Source: Faucicola osloensis_D
GTDB lineage: Bacteria; Pseudomonadota; Gammaproteobacteria; Pseudomonadales; Moraxellaceae
NCBI GenBank assembly: GCA_020041925.1
Contig: CP083409.1
Direction: 5' to 3' (one strand)
Length of the DNA: 64,000 nt
The notes under the pieces are model-generated. The model was given only the letters and a program-made list of their open reading frames with translations. It searched no databases and was not told the origin of the DNA. Position 1 is the stretch's first letter; each line of letters begins with the position of its first letter. Of the stretch, positions 34,462 through 43,757 are shown in pieces. A program made the translations under genes and the position numbers.

Positions 34462-36684
34462 TTAATCCTCTTTGCGCTGTAGCCATGTTCTAAGCCAAGT
34501 TAAAATCGCTTGGTGGTGTTTGATACATAGGCTCAGCGCCTTTAAGTCTGCTTTTAGGGTTTTTTGTTCGCGCTGTAGAGTTTCTAACATCAGTTGAACC
34601 ACCAACTCTGTCACCAAGTCTGAGATATCATCAATATTGCGCTGACTAAGTTCCTTAAAAAACCGCGCCCAATGTTTGATAAGTTTGTTTTGCTGCTCTG
34701 ATGTCAAGCCCGCCAGTATAAAATGTGCTTTGGCATTGATTCGCTCGTAAGTTGACCATTTTGGGTTATCAAAATCCTGCAATCTTGACTGAATGGTTTG
34801 AATCCAAGTAATCAACTTCAATAATTCTTCATCGGCGATGGCTTGCCAAGTTAGGCAGCAGCTTTCGTCATAGTTTTTGCAGGGCGCATCGATGACATCC
34901 GTGATAACACCATCGATAACATCAGTGTCGCCAGTTGAATTTTCGTCCAATCGAGTAGGGGCTGTTGGTTTGGTAGATGGGTGTTTCGGCTTAAAAACGT
35001 TAGCCGCTTCGCTGCGCTGATAAATATCGCGGATGACAGATTGGCTAATGCGGTTATTTTCCAGACTGCCTAACAGCTCTGGTTGAAACAAAAAACAGAG
35101 CTGCAGATGCAGTTGTACCGTCAATTCGCTATCAAAATTGAGCAGGGCATCTTGCGCTTGCCGTGCTTGGTTTTTTCGCCCCAATCCCATTTTGTTTTTG
35201 ATGTCTTCACGCAGCAACCAGCCATAACTGCCTTTTGGCAGTTTTTGGGTCAGCGCAGAGAGTTGCTGCAAGATCTTGCTACGGTTTTCAGGGGTATTGG
35301 TAGGATATTGACGCGTCAGACTTGAGTACAAATACGCTGATAGGGGAACCGCTTGGGCGATTTGTTGCTGCATCGCTAACAAACCATGCGCTTTGACATA
35401 ACTATCAGGGTCATGATTATCTGGCAGTGTCAAAAAGTGTAATTCCTTGCCATCAGTGAGCGCAGGCAACCCCACTTCCATGGCACGCCAAGCGGCTTTT
35501 TGTCCTGCACTATCACCATCAAAACTTAAAGTAAGTATGGGATTAAATTGCAGTAATCTTTCGATTTGTGATTGCGCCAGCGCTGTTCCCATGGAGGCAA
35601 CTGCGCCATACACGCCCGCTTGATGAAGGCTTATGACATCCATATAACCTTCAACCACCAGCCAGTCTTTGGCTTTGGCCTTGCGCCCTTCAAAAAGACC
35701 ATACAACACGGCTTGTTTATGAAATACAGGTGAATCTGAAGAATTGATATACTTGGGCTGCTCATCATCAGACATGGTGCGACCGGCAAAGCCGATCACC
35801 TGCCCTTGTTGGTCGCGAATGGGAAAAATCACCCGATTGCGCAGCAAATCAAAATCACGCCCATTTTGCGAAGTGCGCACCAAGCCAAGAATTTTTAACC
35901 CTTCGATGTCTTGGGGGAACGCTTCTTCAAGATGTTGCCAACCGTTTGGGGCGAAACCTAAGGCAAATTCTTCGATAGTATGCGGCGTCAATCCACGTTT
36001 GAGCAAATAATGTTGGGCAAAGCTATTTTGCTGTAATTGATGTTGATAAAACTGGCAGATTTGGGTGAGTAAGTCGTATAAACTTGATGAACTATCCTGC
36101 GGACTGCTATTACCCAAGTCATCAAAGGGTGAAAACCCGCCAACGCTTGCGTCATCATACTCGCCAAAAGGGATGAAGCTGGCATCTAAGTTATCAGACG
36201 TTTGAAAATCATCAAAAGCGTCTATCCACAAAGCCTCTGCATCGTCAATAGACGGACGCTCGGCAACATCGGAGTCAGAGAGAGTTTGAACGGGACTTTG
36301 AGCCAGATTTTGATGAGAGGATACCCTTGTTTGCGATAGAGCAGGTTTGGATGCAACGGGGGTTTTTTTATAGGTATGTGATTTGTTGACAGGCTCTTTG
36401 GGCAGTTCAATCCCCGTTTGACGGGACAATTCTTTGAGCGCTTCACCCGCGGTGAGGTTTTCGTACTCTTTTAAAAAAGTGAGCGCATTGCCCGCGACAC
36501 CACAGCCAAAACAGTTATATAGCCCTTTTTGCGGATTGACAAAAAATGAGGGCGTTTTTTCTCCATGAAAAGGGCAACAGCCTTTGAATTCATTGCCCGA
36601 ACGTTTGAGCTCCACATGCTTGCCAATAATCTTGACGATATCGGCATTAGCAATGATTTGATCAATGATGGCATTGTTACTCAT
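34462..36684 (-). CDS. dnaG: DNA primase DnaG with enlarged linker
   Basis: 740 residues versus 581 in E. coli. It has an N-terminal CHC2 zinc-binding domain (C37, H40, C58, C61) and the RNA polymerase core from about residue 210 (LYDLLTQICQFYQHQL...YLLKRGLT) with a TOPRIM domain (VVEGYMDV, FDGDSAGQ). A C-terminal DnaB-binding region follows. The additional length is mostly a Ser/Asp/Pro-rich stretch of about 100 residues between zinc and core domains and a second low-complexity segment near residues 570-620. The convergent ABC1 gene ends only 12 bases away. It is encoded apart from rpsU and rpoD, its usual operon partners. Confidence 0.96.
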   Translation of the reverse strand: MSNNAIIDQIIANADIVKIIGKHVELKRSGNEFKGCCPFHGEKTPSFFVNPQKGLYNCFGCGVAGNALTFLKEYENLTAGEALKELSRQTGIELPKEPVNKSHTYKKTPVASKPALSQTRVSSHQNLAQSPVQTLSDSDVAERPSIDDAEALWIDAFDDFQTSDNLDASFIPFGEYDDASVGGFSPFDDLGNSSPQDSSSSLYDLLTQICQFYQHQLQQNSFAQHYLLKRGLTPHTIEEFALGFAPNGWQHLEEAFPQDIEGLKILGLVRTSQNGRDFDLLRNRVIFPIRDQQGQVIGFAGRTMSDDEQPKYINSSDSPVFHKQAVLYGLFEGRKAKAKDWLVVEGYMDVISLHQAGVYGAVASMGTALAQSQIERLLQFNPILTLSFDGDSAGQKAAWRAMEVGLPALTDGKELHFLTLPDNHDPDSYVKAHGLLAMQQQIAQAVPLSAYLYSSLTRQYPTNTPENRSKILQQLSALTQKLPKGSYGWLLREDIKNKMGLGRKNQARQAQDALLNFDSELTVQLHLQLCFLFQPELLGSLENNRISQSVIRDIYQRSEAANVFKPKHPSTKPTAPTRLDENSTGDTDVIDGVITDVIDAPCKNYDESCCLTWQAIADEELLKLITWIQTIQSRLQDFDNPKWSTYERINAKAHFILAGLTSEQQNKLIKHWARFFKELSQRNIDDISDLVTELVVQLMLETLQREQKTLKADLKALSLCIKHHQAILTWLRTWLQRKED

Positions 36685-36771
36685 GGTAAAAAGCGCATTT
36701 CCAGTTAAAAATTAGCTGATTGAAAAAAAATAGCTAGGATAAACCTAGCTAATGTTAACGGGGTTTATAGA

Positions 36772-37854
36772 TTATTTGACTTGACTGGTATTGTCAGGTG
36801 GCAGACCCAAACCAATTGTGGTATCACGTGGTCTGGTTGGTGTTTCATCATTTGCCGTGGTAGCCGGACTTGGCAGGCGCATTGCCGCAGCTTGCTGAAT
36901 TGAAGTCTGAATCACTTGTGGCTTGGTATTGCCTGAGTATTGACCCGACTGCTGGGCTAGCCCTTGAACAGCAGCATTTTGTGAACTTTGACCGAGCACG
37001 CCCAATGTGGCTTTATTTAACCAGTTTGAACCGGTACGGCTATTATCAAGTTTGACGTTGCCACGTGCATCAATCAGACCAGGGTAGTTGATACGAAGCA
37101 GTTGTTTATATTGATTGGCGGTATCAGTCATTCCCAGTTTGTCATAGCTATAGGCGATGGTTGCAATAGACTCTGGAATCGCTTCGCTTTGTGGATAGTA
37201 CTGAAATACCCATTTAGCACGGTTGGCAGCTGCCACATAGGCTTTGCGTTTAATATACCAGCGCGCTACATCCATCTCACTTTCTGCCAATTGGTTATAA
37301 ATATAACGCATACGTAGCGCAGCGTCTGGGGCATAGGCACTATTGGGAAAGCGATTAATCAGTTGCTGAAAGTTATTAAAGGCAATGCGCGAATAGCCCA
37401 TATCACGGTGTGCAGGATTAAGTTTGGTGTATTTCATCACGCCGCCTGATGCCGCCTGCATATTTGAGATGCCGCGAACGTAGTAAGCATAGTCAACTTG
37501 CGGGTTGGATGGGTAAGACTGGATAAAACGATCAGCACTGGCAATCGCATCCAAATAGTCACCATGTTGGTACTGCGCATACATCAAGTCAAGTAATGCT
37601 TGCTCGCTGTAATCACCCACAGGATAGAAAGTCCGCAAATCGTTTAACTGGCTAATCGCTTTAGCAAGGTTGCCTTTTTTGATGTTATCAGACGCCGCTT
37701 GGTAGTAGCCTTGCTCGCTTTTTTCAGCTTTGGTCGCGACGACTTCGTCTTTGCCACCCAACAATTTTGAATTTTTTAGCGTTTGACAGCCAGATAAAGT
37801 GGTCAAAGCCACAGTAATTGCGGTGACACCCACAACTTTGGAAAGATGATGCAT
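36772..37854 (-). CDS. bamD: Outer membrane assembly lipoprotein BamD with C-terminal extension
   Basis: 360 residues from the ATG at 37854, chosen for its GAGG ribosome-binding site and because it places a normal signal peptide first; an upstream in-frame ATG would put 13 charged residues before it. Lipobox LSGC gives lipidated Cys23. Five TPR-like repeats follow (YPVGDYSEQALLDLMYAQY and later units). E. coli BamD has 245 residues; here about 100 extra C-terminal residues are Gln/Ser/Thr/Pro-rich. BamD is the essential lipoprotein of the beta-barrel assembly complex. It is divergent from rluD, a conserved arrangement. Confidence 0.94.
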   Translation of the reverse strand: MHHLSKVVGVTAITVALTTLSGCQTLKNSKLLGGKDEVVATKAEKSEQGYYQAASDNIKKGNLAKAISQLNDLRTFYPVGDYSEQALLDLMYAQYQHGDYLDAIASADRFIQSYPSNPQVDYAYYVRGISNMQAASGGVMKYTKLNPAHRDMGYSRIAFNNFQQLINRFPNSAYAPDAALRMRYIYNQLAESEMDVARWYIKRKAYVAAANRAKWVFQYYPQSEAIPESIATIAYSYDKLGMTDTANQYKQLLRINYPGLIDARGNVKLDNSRTGSNWLNKATLGVLGQSSQNAAVQGLAQQSGQYSGNTKPQVIQTSIQQAAAMRLPSPATTANDETPTRPRDTTIGLGLPPDNTSQVK

Positions 37855-38028
37855 ACGAACCTCAAATCTATTGCAAAAATATTTGCCCATCATAATACTT
37901 ATTATTCAAAACTGAATGCAAAATATTGTATTAAAAATTTCACTAAGTCTATCACGAAACGTTATACTTTGTGACCTATCCGCGCATATTAATTTCGAAA
38001 ATCCCTATACCCTAAGTCTGAACTGTTT

Positions 38029-39165
38029 ATGACCACGCCAATCGCCTCACATCCGAGCAACTTAAATCCAATCGACTCAAACATTGAATCTATGAATGAA
38101 TCTATGACTCAAAACAATACCAATCAACTCGAAGAAGAATGGGAAAACCTGTCACAAACACACCCAAGCCATCAAAACCTACAGACCCACGACGCTGGCG
38201 CTGGCATTCATCAAATTATCCAAAATTATACCGTCAACTCTAAGCAAATAGGGGAGCGCATTGATAAAATTGCTGCCTTGGTGTTTAGCGATTATTCGCG
38301 TGAGCAAATCAAAAATTGGCTTGAGTCAGGCGAATTAACCGTAAACGGCGCAGCGCAAAAACCCAAATATCGTCTTAAGCCCAATGATATGTTGGTGCTT
38401 AAAGCGAGCTTGACCGCTCAACAGCAAGATTTGCCCGAGAATATCCCACTTGATATCTTGTATGAAGATGAGGCGGTGCTGGTCATCAATAAGCCCGTAG
38501 GCTTGGTCGTCCATCCTGGTGCAGGCAATGGGTCAGGTACGCTAGTCAACGCAATGCTTTTTCATTATCCTGACAGCCGCACGCTACCTAGAGCAGGATT
38601 GGTACATCGCATTGATAAAGAAACATCGGGTTTAATGGTGATTGCTAAAGACAGTCAAAGCCAGCTGCATCTAATTAATCAGCTTAAAGACAAATCCGTG
38701 TACCGGCTTTACCAAGCAATTGTGTTGGCTTCCGCGGCTGAGCTTGCCCGCCATCGCACCATTGATGCCCCCATTGGACGCCATCCGACCCAGCGCACCA
38801 AAATGGCGGTGGTGGGTAGTGGCAAACCTGCTGTTACTCATCTTGAGAAAATCACAGCGATAAGCGACGCTGTCTCATTGGTCAGCGTGCGACTGGAAAC
38901 AGGGCGTACCCACCAAATCCGTGTGCACTTATCAAATTTAGGTTTTCCATTGCTCGGAGATCCGCTATATGGCGCTGCTCGTAAAAATGCAATATTGTTA
39001 AAAACCTTGGATGACGACCAAAAACACGTCGTGCAACAGTTCCAGCGTCAAGCGCTACATGCTTATGAGCTTGGCTTTATCCACCCAAAAACAGGCGAGC
39101 CTATTAAAGTGCAAGCACGCCTGCCCGAAGACATGCAAAAATTACTCGACACCCTAAAGCCCTAA
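38029..39165 (+). CDS. rluD: 23S rRNA pseudouridine(1911/1915/1917) synthase RluD
   Basis: 378 residues (E. coli 326). The N-terminal S4 domain (ERIDKIAALVFSDYSREQIK) is preceded by about 70 extra polar residues that include a repeated ESMNESM. The catalytic Asp is in HRIDKETSGL, and the C-terminal motif is GRTHQIRVHL. It makes the three pseudouridines of helix 69, needed for ribosome assembly. The divergent bamD neighbour supports RluD over RluA and RluC. Confidence 0.93.
   Translation: MTTPIASHPSNLNPIDSNIESMNESMTQNNTNQLEEEWENLSQTHPSHQNLQTHDAGAGIHQIIQNYTVNSKQIGERIDKIAALVFSDYSREQIKNWLESGELTVNGAAQKPKYRLKPNDMLVLKASLTAQQQDLPENIPLDILYEDEAVLVINKPVGLVVHPGAGNGSGTLVNAMLFHYPDSRTLPRAGLVHRIDKETSGLMVIAKDSQSQLHLINQLKDKSVYRLYQAIVLASAAELARHRTIDAPIGRHPTQRTKMAVVGSGKPAVTHLEKITAISDAVSLVSVRLETGRTHQIRVHLSNLGFPLLGDPLYGAARKNAILLKTLDDDQKHVVQQFQRQALHAYELGFIHPKTGEPIKVQARLPEDMQKLLDTLKP
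38086..38109. repeat. 12-bp near-perfect tandem duplication in rluD
   Basis: GAATCTATGAAT and GAATCTATGACT lie head to tail, in frame, in the variable N-terminal extension. Confidence 0.8.
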
Positions 39166-39210
39166 CTTTTTACCGTAATATTACTTTTATTAGATGACTG
39201 GGGCATTACT

Positions 39211-39243
39211 GGGGCGTGTTAGCGGGCGATTAGGGTACGCCCC
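39211..39243. terminator. GC-rich hairpin between convergent rluD and the DUF4130 gene
   Basis: GGGGCGT and ACGCCCC form a 7-bp stem around a 19-base loop between the two convergent stop codons. There is no strong T-run on either side, so function is uncertain. Confidence 0.35.
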
Positions 39244-39244
39244 G

Positions 39245-40063
39245 CTATTTACCCATTTTTTCCGTCAAATATTTCCAATAGCGTTTTGGCAAATACTGAA
39301 TATGCAGCTTGCGATTTAACCGCTCTTTGATGGTCACGTGGGTAAAATATTTTTGCCAAAGCGATTGGTATCGTTGTTCTGCCTCGCTATAAAACTGCTG
39401 CGGATGCAGTAGCGCTTCATCATCTACCTCACAGATGATATGGACTTGTTCGCTAGGATCATCGTGAGCATAATAAATACCAAACCCGCGTTTGACATCA
39501 TAAATCGCCCAAGTCTGATCGGCATAGCGTTCTTTAAAATGCTGATGCAAAATGGGTAATACATTAAAATCAGGCTCAACACGCGCAAAATATACCGATT
39601 TTTCAGTGTCTGGCATTTGCATTTGTTCAAATCGCACAAACGCCTGCATACGGTGGCGCTCACGCCCGACCATTTTGATAAGCTTACTCACTGCCATCAC
39701 ATCCGCATGGGTATAATTCTCCCACACATCAAGGTTGGGATTGGACAGTTGAAACCGTACCACCCCAAACAGATGACTATACACGGTAGGCGATTCTGAC
39801 AAAAAACCCCACAGCAGTTGTCGCATACCGTTTTTGCCAAAGACGCGCGCTAACTTATCGCTCACCCGTAAGGTTTTGGCTTCATCGGTCGCGATGGTGA
39901 CAGTGGCTTGCCAAAAATTGGGTACCACTTCATGCTCGGCTTGAATGGTCACAATCGGGGCGTGCTGCCAACCCTTCTCATAAATGGTGAACACACACGT
40001 GAGCCACCCTTCAAAGCTGCCATCAAAGATTAAAATGGGGGTCTCAGCCGTCACTAAATCCAT
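39245..40063 (-). CDS. DUF4130 (TIGR03915-type) putative DNA metabolism protein
   Basis: 272 residues. The N-terminal IFDGSFEGWLTCVF segment and the RMQAFVRFEQM and YFARVEPDFNVLP motifs match my memory of DUF4130 proteins, which occur beside or fused to a radical-SAM DNA modification/repair protein. In some bacteria the domain is fused to uracil-DNA glycosylase; no glycosylase domain is present here. It lies 84 bases downstream of the radical-SAM gene on the same strand. Its biochemical role is not established to my knowledge. Confidence 0.82.
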   Translation of the reverse strand: MDLVTAETPILIFDGSFEGWLTCVFTIYEKGWQHAPIVTIQAEHEVVPNFWQATVTIATDEAKTLRVSDKLARVFGKNGMRQLLWGFLSESPTVYSHLFGVVRFQLSNPNLDVWENYTHADVMAVSKLIKMVGRERHRMQAFVRFEQMQMPDTEKSVYFARVEPDFNVLPILHQHFKERYADQTWAIYDVKRGFGIYYAHDDPSEQVHIICEVDDEALLHPQQFYSEAEQRYQSLWQKYFTHVTIKERLNRKLHIQYLPKRYWKYLTEKMGK

Positions 40064-40147
40064 AAATGATTGACCTTTTGCACAGTGGACTTTAAAACCT
40101 TAATTTTAAAAGATTGATTTTAAAAAATTAAGTTTAAAATAATAATG

Positions 40148-41404
40148 CTAAAACAACGCCAATTGGCCATGCCGCTCGGCTTTGAATTTGGTTTGGGTCT
40201 GCGCCAGTACATAATCGCGAAAATTATCTTGGGTTAAATGACTTAAATGCTCATTGCGACCTTTGAGTGCGATAAAGTATTTGGCACGGTTTACGGCAGC
40301 GCCCATTTGCTTAAGATGATCGAGCGTCAAAGTCGAAAATTTTCGTGCCTGAACAATTTTTTTGGCGGTTCGTGTGCCAATCCCAGGAATACGCACAATC
40401 ATTTTGTAGGGCGCGGTTTGGATATTGACGGGGAAATGTGACTTATTACGAATCGCCCAAGCCAATTTGGGGTCACAGTCCAAATCCAAAAACGGATGGT
40501 TATCGGGTAGGATTTCTTCTGCTTCAAATCCATAAAAACGCATTAACCAATCCGCTTGGTACAAGCGATTTTCTCGCACCATCGGCACAGGGGTACCCAT
40601 GGCGGGCAAGCGATTGTCACTGAGCATAGGCACATACCCTGAATAGTACACCCGTTTTAGGTCATATTCTTGATAAAAATGGCTCGATAAACGGATAATT
40701 TGTAAGTCGGTCTCTTGCGCTGCGCCCACAATCAGCTGGGTACTTTGACCCGCTGGGGTAAATTTTGGGGTATGTTTGTGTTGTTTTTTACTGTCTTTAA
40801 ACACCACGATTTGTTCTTGCACCACTTTCATTGGGGCTTTCATATCGTCATGGTTTTTTTCAGGGGCGAGCAATGCCAAGCCAGATTTGGTGGGGATTTC
40901 CATATTGACGCTTAAGCGATCAGCATACAATCCTGCTTCCTGCATCAGCTCAGCAGACGCACCCGGAATGGTTTTTAGATGAATATAGCCATTGAATTTG
41001 TGCGTAAGGCGCAAGGTTTTGGCGACACGAACCAATCGCTCCATGGTATAGTCGGGCGATTTGAAAATCCCTGAGCTTAAAAATAAGCCTTCAATATAGT
41101 TGCGCTGATAAAACTGCATGGTCAAATTAACCACTTCTTCGACAGTAAAAGCTGCGCGCGGCGTATCGTGACTGCGCCTTGAGGTGCAATAGGCGCAGTC
41201 GTAGATACAATGATTGGTAAACAATATTTTTAAAAGGGAAACACAGCGGCCATCTTCGGTATAGCTATGACAAATACCCGAGTTAGCCGTGCCGAGTCCT
41301 TTGTTATGATTGTCACGTTTACTGCCACTTGATGAACAGGAAACATCATATTTGGCAGCATCGGCTAAGATGGATAATTTGTCTTGCAATCTTTCATAAT
41401 TCAT
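40148..41404 (-). CDS. Putative DNA modification/repair radical-SAM protein (TIGR03916-type)
   Basis: 418 residues. The 4Fe-4S cluster motif is CIYDCAYC (Cx3Cx2C with the third Cys at the end), placed after a Cys-rich N-terminal region (CSSSGSKRDN, CHSYTEDGRCVSLLKILFTNHC region). The C-terminus has a helix-hairpin-helix DNA-binding motif (VRIPGIGTRTAKKIVQARK). This combination and the DUF4130 partner define a widespread but uncharacterised pair. AAGG precedes the ATG by 8 bases. The substrate is unknown; DNA is inferred from the HhH motif. Confidence 0.85.
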   Translation of the reverse strand: MNYERLQDKLSILADAAKYDVSCSSSGSKRDNHNKGLGTANSGICHSYTEDGRCVSLLKILFTNHCIYDCAYCTSRRSHDTPRAAFTVEEVVNLTMQFYQRNYIEGLFLSSGIFKSPDYTMERLVRVAKTLRLTHKFNGYIHLKTIPGASAELMQEAGLYADRLSVNMEIPTKSGLALLAPEKNHDDMKAPMKVVQEQIVVFKDSKKQHKHTPKFTPAGQSTQLIVGAAQETDLQIIRLSSHFYQEYDLKRVYYSGYVPMLSDNRLPAMGTPVPMVRENRLYQADWLMRFYGFEAEEILPDNHPFLDLDCDPKLAWAIRNKSHFPVNIQTAPYKMIVRIPGIGTRTAKKIVQARKFSTLTLDHLKQMGAAVNRAKYFIALKGRNEHLSHLTQDNFRDYVLAQTQTKFKAERHGQLALF

Positions 41405-41514
41405 CGCGTAAACCTTGCATATCTCATATATCAGCGGCTAAAAACATAAAAAATAGGTTGCAAAATTAAACTTAAGATGAGTATTTTACCTTATAAGCGG
41501 CTAAAAATACGGTT

Positions 41515-41553
41515 AAAAAAAAGCAAGACGACAACATGTGGCGTCTTGCTTTT
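41515..41553 (-). terminator. Strong terminator after the secreted Thr/Val-rich gene
   Basis: AAGCAAGACG and CGTCTTGCTT form a 10-bp stem extended by A/T pairs. On the minus strand it ends in a run of eight T residues. It lies about 30 bases after that gene's stop. Confidence 0.85.
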
Positions 41554-41581
41554 GGTAGATTAACTAATTAGTGACTACGAA

Positions 41582-42136
41582 TTACGGATTCACGATAATA
41601 GCCGGTGCGGTCGTGACAGGCACGGTGGTCATTGTCGCTACCGCAGGCATTGATGCTGGTAGCAATACGGGGGTTGTCGTAGTAGTAGACACAACAGTGG
41701 CAGGTTTTGATACGGTTACTGTCGCGCCTGAGCCTGTTTGTACTGTCACTGGGGTGGTGGTATTGACATTCGATGTCGACACTACAGTTGTACTAGGTGC
41801 TGCTGTTACCACAGGGGCTGTGGTAGTGACGACAGGCGTAGAGGTAGAGACAGTGCGATAAGTCGGGGTGGTGACAATTTGTGTCGGGTAAAATGGCATA
41901 CCGTCAACGATGGTAAATCCATTGGGGCGAACCATCACCGTGTCGCTAGTGCCATCGATATGTTGATTGACAATCGTTGTGGTTTTTGGCGCCACGCGTG
42001 TCGTGGTTACCGTTGTAGTTTTTTTGGCGGCGGCTTTAACGGTACGTGCATGACTCGGTGTTGCCACGGCACTCATGGCAATCACCGCAACTGTCGCGGC
42101 AACGATTTGGGATTTTTTTATAGCAGTCATCATCAT
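41582..42136 (-). CDS. Secreted Thr/Val-rich low-complexity protein
   Basis: 184 residues from the ATG at 42136, chosen because GAGGAAA lies 6-7 bases upstream and because it begins a classic Sec signal peptide (KKSQIVAATVAVIAMSAVA, then TPSHA before cleavage). The mature part is strongly Thr/Val/Ala/Pro-rich with no Cys and a short ordered-looking core (NGFTIVDGMPFYPTQ). It is a single gene with its own terminator. I do not recognise a family. A periplasmic or surface-exposed role is inferred from export alone. Confidence 0.7.
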   Translation of the reverse strand: MMMTAIKKSQIVAATVAVIAMSAVATPSHARTVKAAAKKTTTVTTTRVAPKTTTIVNQHIDGTSDTVMVRPNGFTIVDGMPFYPTQIVTTPTYRTVSTSTPVVTTTAPVVTAAPSTTVVSTSNVNTTTPVTVQTGSGATVTVSKPATVVSTTTTTPVLLPASMPAVATMTTVPVTTAPAIIVNP

Positions 42137-42484
42137 GTTGTGTTTCCTCAAAAATATACACGGAATTGATGAAATTATTATGCGCATATTATTGATAGAA
42201 ATATAAGTTATAAATGTAAATAACACAGAAAATTTGCAATTTATGCGATAACTGCTGTGAAAAAATGTAACTGCATGGGTAGGTTAACTCATTAAATGGG
42301 ACACTTTGATAGGCTTAAAACTTTGTCCGGTAAAGCGCTTAGACCAGCAAAAAAATAGGCGTGACGGTTGTTTTATTGGGTTACAAGGTTTATCCTTATC
42401 CGTTGACATTGAATATTTGGGCAATGCCACGTTAGCGTAAATTTTTTAGCAGTCAAACTTATCAATTAAATGTAGGAGCTATTC
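42137..42484. other. Divergent gap upstream of the secreted protein and aminotransferase genes
   Basis: 348 AT-rich bases without a supported ORF. A TTGACA hexamer at 42403-42408 (plus strand) lacks a matching -10 at normal spacing. No riboswitch or clear operator was recognised. Confidence 0.4.
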
Positions 42485-43681
42485 ATGTTTTCACATGTAG
42501 AACCGTATGCGGGTGACCCGATTTTGGGGTTGATGGACAAGCATAAACAAGACCCACGTGCCGACAAAGTTAATTTGGGTGTGGGTGTATATTTTGATAA
42601 TGACGGTAAATTACCCGTCCTTAACTGTGTGCAAAAAGCTGAAGCACAAATCGCTAATCCACCAAAACCACGTCCCTATCTGCCAATGGACGGTCTGCCA
42701 GGTTATCGCGCCGCTTGCCAAAACCTATTGTTTGGTAAAGACGCACAAGTATTAAAAGACAAACGTGTGGCAACCACAGCGACCATCGGTGGTTCAGGCG
42801 CGCTCAAAGTCGGGGCTGATTTTATTCATGCTTGGTTTCCCCAAGCCAAATGCTATGTGTCTGACCCAACGTGGGCGAACCATATCGGTATTTTTGAAGG
42901 GTCTGGTTTTGCGGTCGGCAAATATCCCTACTATGATGCAGCGACCAACGGCATCAAATTTGATGAGCTCATTGCTTTTTTAAACACCTTGCAAGCCCAT
43001 GATGTGGTGTTGCTGCATCCTTGTTGTCACAACCCAACGGGCGTTGACTTGACCCAAGCGCAATGGGACCAAGTCCTTGAAGTGGTCAAAGCGAAAAACT
43101 TGCTTGCCTTTATGGATATTGCCTATCAAGGCTTTGGTGAAGACATGGATGCAGATGTCTATGCGATTCGCAAAGCAGTGGACATGGGCTTGTTGTTCTT
43201 TGTCAGTAACTCATTCTCAAAAAATCTATCACTGTATGGTGAGCGCGTTGGCGGTTTATCTGTGGTGTGTAAAGACGAAGCACAAGCAAAAGCGGTACAA
43301 GGTCAATTGCAGTTCAATATCCGCCGCATTTACTCAAGCCCACCTTCACACGGCGGCCACGTGGTTGATATCGTGATGAATGACGAAGCGTTATTCAATG
43401 AATGGGTACAAGAAGTGTATGTGATGCGCGATCGTATCAAAGAGATGCGCCAAAAACTGCGTGACAGTTTAGAAGCGAAATTACCGGGTCGCAGTTTTGA
43501 ATATATCACCAAGCAAAACGGTATGTTTAGCTATACTGGTCTCACCCCTGAGCAAGTAGCGCGCATTATCAAAGATTTTGGTATTTATATGGTCGCTAAT
43601 GGGCGTATCTCGGTTGCCGGTCTAAACGCTAGCAATATCGACTATGTAGCCAATGCCATGGCAGAAGTGTTAAAAGACTAA
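42485..43681 (+). CDS. Aspartate/aromatic amino acid aminotransferase
   Basis: 398 residues (E. coli AspC 396, TyrB 397). A PLP-dependent class I aminotransferase: GALKVGADF cofactor loop, HPCCHNPTGVD and the PLP Lys246 in SNSFSKNLSLYGERVG. The C-terminal Arg that binds the substrate alpha-carboxylate is in NGRISVAG. It interconverts aspartate or aromatic amino acids with 2-oxo acids. TyrB and AspC cannot be separated by eye. A TAGGAG ribosome-binding site and a downstream terminator make it a single-gene unit. Confidence 0.93.
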   Translation: MFSHVEPYAGDPILGLMDKHKQDPRADKVNLGVGVYFDNDGKLPVLNCVQKAEAQIANPPKPRPYLPMDGLPGYRAACQNLLFGKDAQVLKDKRVATTATIGGSGALKVGADFIHAWFPQAKCYVSDPTWANHIGIFEGSGFAVGKYPYYDAATNGIKFDELIAFLNTLQAHDVVLLHPCCHNPTGVDLTQAQWDQVLEVVKAKNLLAFMDIAYQGFGEDMDADVYAIRKAVDMGLLFFVSNSFSKNLSLYGERVGGLSVVCKDEAQAKAVQGQLQFNIRRIYSSPPSHGGHVVDIVMNDEALFNEWVQEVYVMRDRIKEMRQKLRDSLEAKLPGRSFEYITKQNGMFSYTGLTPEQVARIIKDFGIYMVANGRISVAGLNASNIDYVANAMAEVLKD

Positions 43682-43726
43682 GCTTATTGAATAAGCCTGT
43701 TAAAAACTAAGATAGCTTAAATAATC

Positions 43727-43757
43727 AAAACCCTTAACCGCGTGTTAGGGGTTTTTT
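43727..43757 (+). terminator. Rho-independent terminator after the aminotransferase
   Basis: AAAACCCTTAAC pairs with GTTAGGGGTTTT (one G-T wobble), followed by further T residues. It isolates the downstream seven-gene cluster, which therefore needs its own promoter within 43758-43951; no convincing one was seen. Confidence 0.8.

Noticed and set aside
41571..41861. Val/Thr-rich open frame on the plus strand opposite the secreted protein gene
   Set aside because: It mirrors the low-complexity GTT/ACC codons of the minus-strand gene, has no ribosome-binding site and no plausible domain. The minus-strand frame has a signal peptide, a good start and a terminator.
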